This document shows, one piece after another, positions 63,681 through 64,000 of a stretch of 64,000 bases of DNA (position 1 is the first letter of the stretch; every line of letters begins with the position of its first letter). The notes beneath the pieces were generated by a model that ran no database searches, was not told the DNA's origin, and saw nothing but the letters and a program-made list of their open reading frames with translations. This DNA is from Pseudomonas vancouverensis (GTDB lineage Bacteria; Pseudomonadota; Gammaproteobacteria; Pseudomonadales; Pseudomonadaceae), in NCBI RefSeq assembly GCF_004348895.1, contig NZ_RRZK01000030.1:1-64000 (forward strand). The letters are read 5' to 3'. The position numbers and the translations under genes are program-made.

Positions 63681-64000
63681 ATGCACTGTCCCTTCTGCGG
63701 TGCCAACGACACCAAGGTCATCGACTCGCGTCTGGTCGCCGAGGGCGAACAGGTGCGCCGCCGGCGTGAATGCCTGGCCTGCGGCGAACGTTTCACGACG
63801 TTCGAGACGGCTGAACTGGTGTTGCCGCGCCTGATCAAAACCGACGGCAGTCGCCAGCCGTTCGACGAAGAAAAACTCCGCGCCGGCATGCAGCGCGCGC
63901 TGGAGAAGCGCCCGGTGAGTGTCGAGCGCCTCGAATCGTCGCTGGTGCACATCAAACACAAACTGCGTGCCACGGGCGAACGCGAGGTCAAATCCCTCGT
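63681..64000 (+). CDS. nrdR: Transcriptional repressor NrdR, 5' part
   Basis: Represses ribonucleotide reductase genes when dATP is bound. The window ends after 106 of about 154 codons. Zinc ribbon Cys3-x2-Cys6 and Cys31-x2-Cys34 (MHCPFCG, CLACGERF), then the ATP-cone beginning VLPRLIKTDGSRQPFDEEKL. ATG start. In pseudomonads the riboflavin genes usually follow. Confidence 0.97.
   Translation, partial: MHCPFCGANDTKVIDSRLVAEGEQVRRRRECLACGERFTTFETAELVLPRLIKTDGSRQPFDEEKLRAGMQRALEKRPVSVERLESSLVHIKHKLRATGEREVKSL

Overview
The window is chromosomal DNA from a Pseudomonas species, most likely of the fluorescens group. The gene order birA-coaX-SPOR-tRNA(Tyr,Gly,Thr)-tRNA-Trp-secE-nusG, the intact beta, str, S10, spc and alpha operons, then katA-ferritin-uvrA-MFS-ssb, matches the order I remember from P. 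aeruginosa. So does the block epimerase-oprG-DUF3299/ABC/DUF2796-CnoX-nrdR near the right end. REP-type palindromes built on GGGAGCGAGCTTGCTCGCG are typical of fluorescens-group genomes. No insertion sequence, prophage, integrase or CRISPR array was found.

Layout. 1-120: 3' end of a 5S rRNA gene and its terminator. 197-2343: birA, coaX and a small SPOR-type protein. 2446-3019: four tRNA genes. 3065-33314: secE, nusG, rplKAJL, rpoBC, rpsLG-fusA-tuf and the complete S10-spc-alpha series ending in rplQ, all on the + strand. Internal promoters (before rpsL, rpsJ, rpsH and rpsM) and intrinsic terminators divide this block into transcription units. 33554-40636: oxidative stress, iron and DNA maintenance genes (katA, a ferritin, uvrA, a YajR-like transporter, ssb). 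40719-50206: the most accessory part. It has a cysteine hydrolase with a divergent GlxA-type regulator, a DUF3182/alpha-beta-hydrolase pair, an E. coli ybhPON-like lipid operon (EEP hydrolase, ClsB, YbhN) and a large MscS-type channel, punctuated by copies of a ~42-nt palindromic repeat. 50220-56574: the Lhr helicase and two sugar-nucleotide SDR proteins. 56763-64000: oprG, a probable zinc-responsive operon (DUF2796, ABC ATPase, permease, DUF3299), a CnoX-like thioredoxin, a methyltransferase, a YbaY lipoprotein and the start of nrdR.

How the genes work together. The left half is the core gene-expression supercluster, making most of the ribosome, RNA polymerase core, elongation factors and the SecYE translocon. 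Its start codons include GTG (nusG, rplJ, tuf, rpsS) and TTG (rpoC). The right half handles peroxide and iron, DNA repair, envelope lipids, osmotic shock, zinc and nucleotide reduction.

Main points for a second look: a truncated DUF72 reading frame that now works as an ATGA-coupled leader of ybhP; the uncharacterised DUF3182/hydrolase pair; a Zur-like operator before the DUF2796-ABC operon; an ANR/FNR-like box exactly at -41.5 of a predicted oprG promoter; an SDR protein that has lost its Tyr and Lys catalytic residues; two operon-internal promoters whose -35 hexamer is built into the preceding terminator stem; and the absence of tufB from its usual place between tRNA-Thr and tRNA-Trp.
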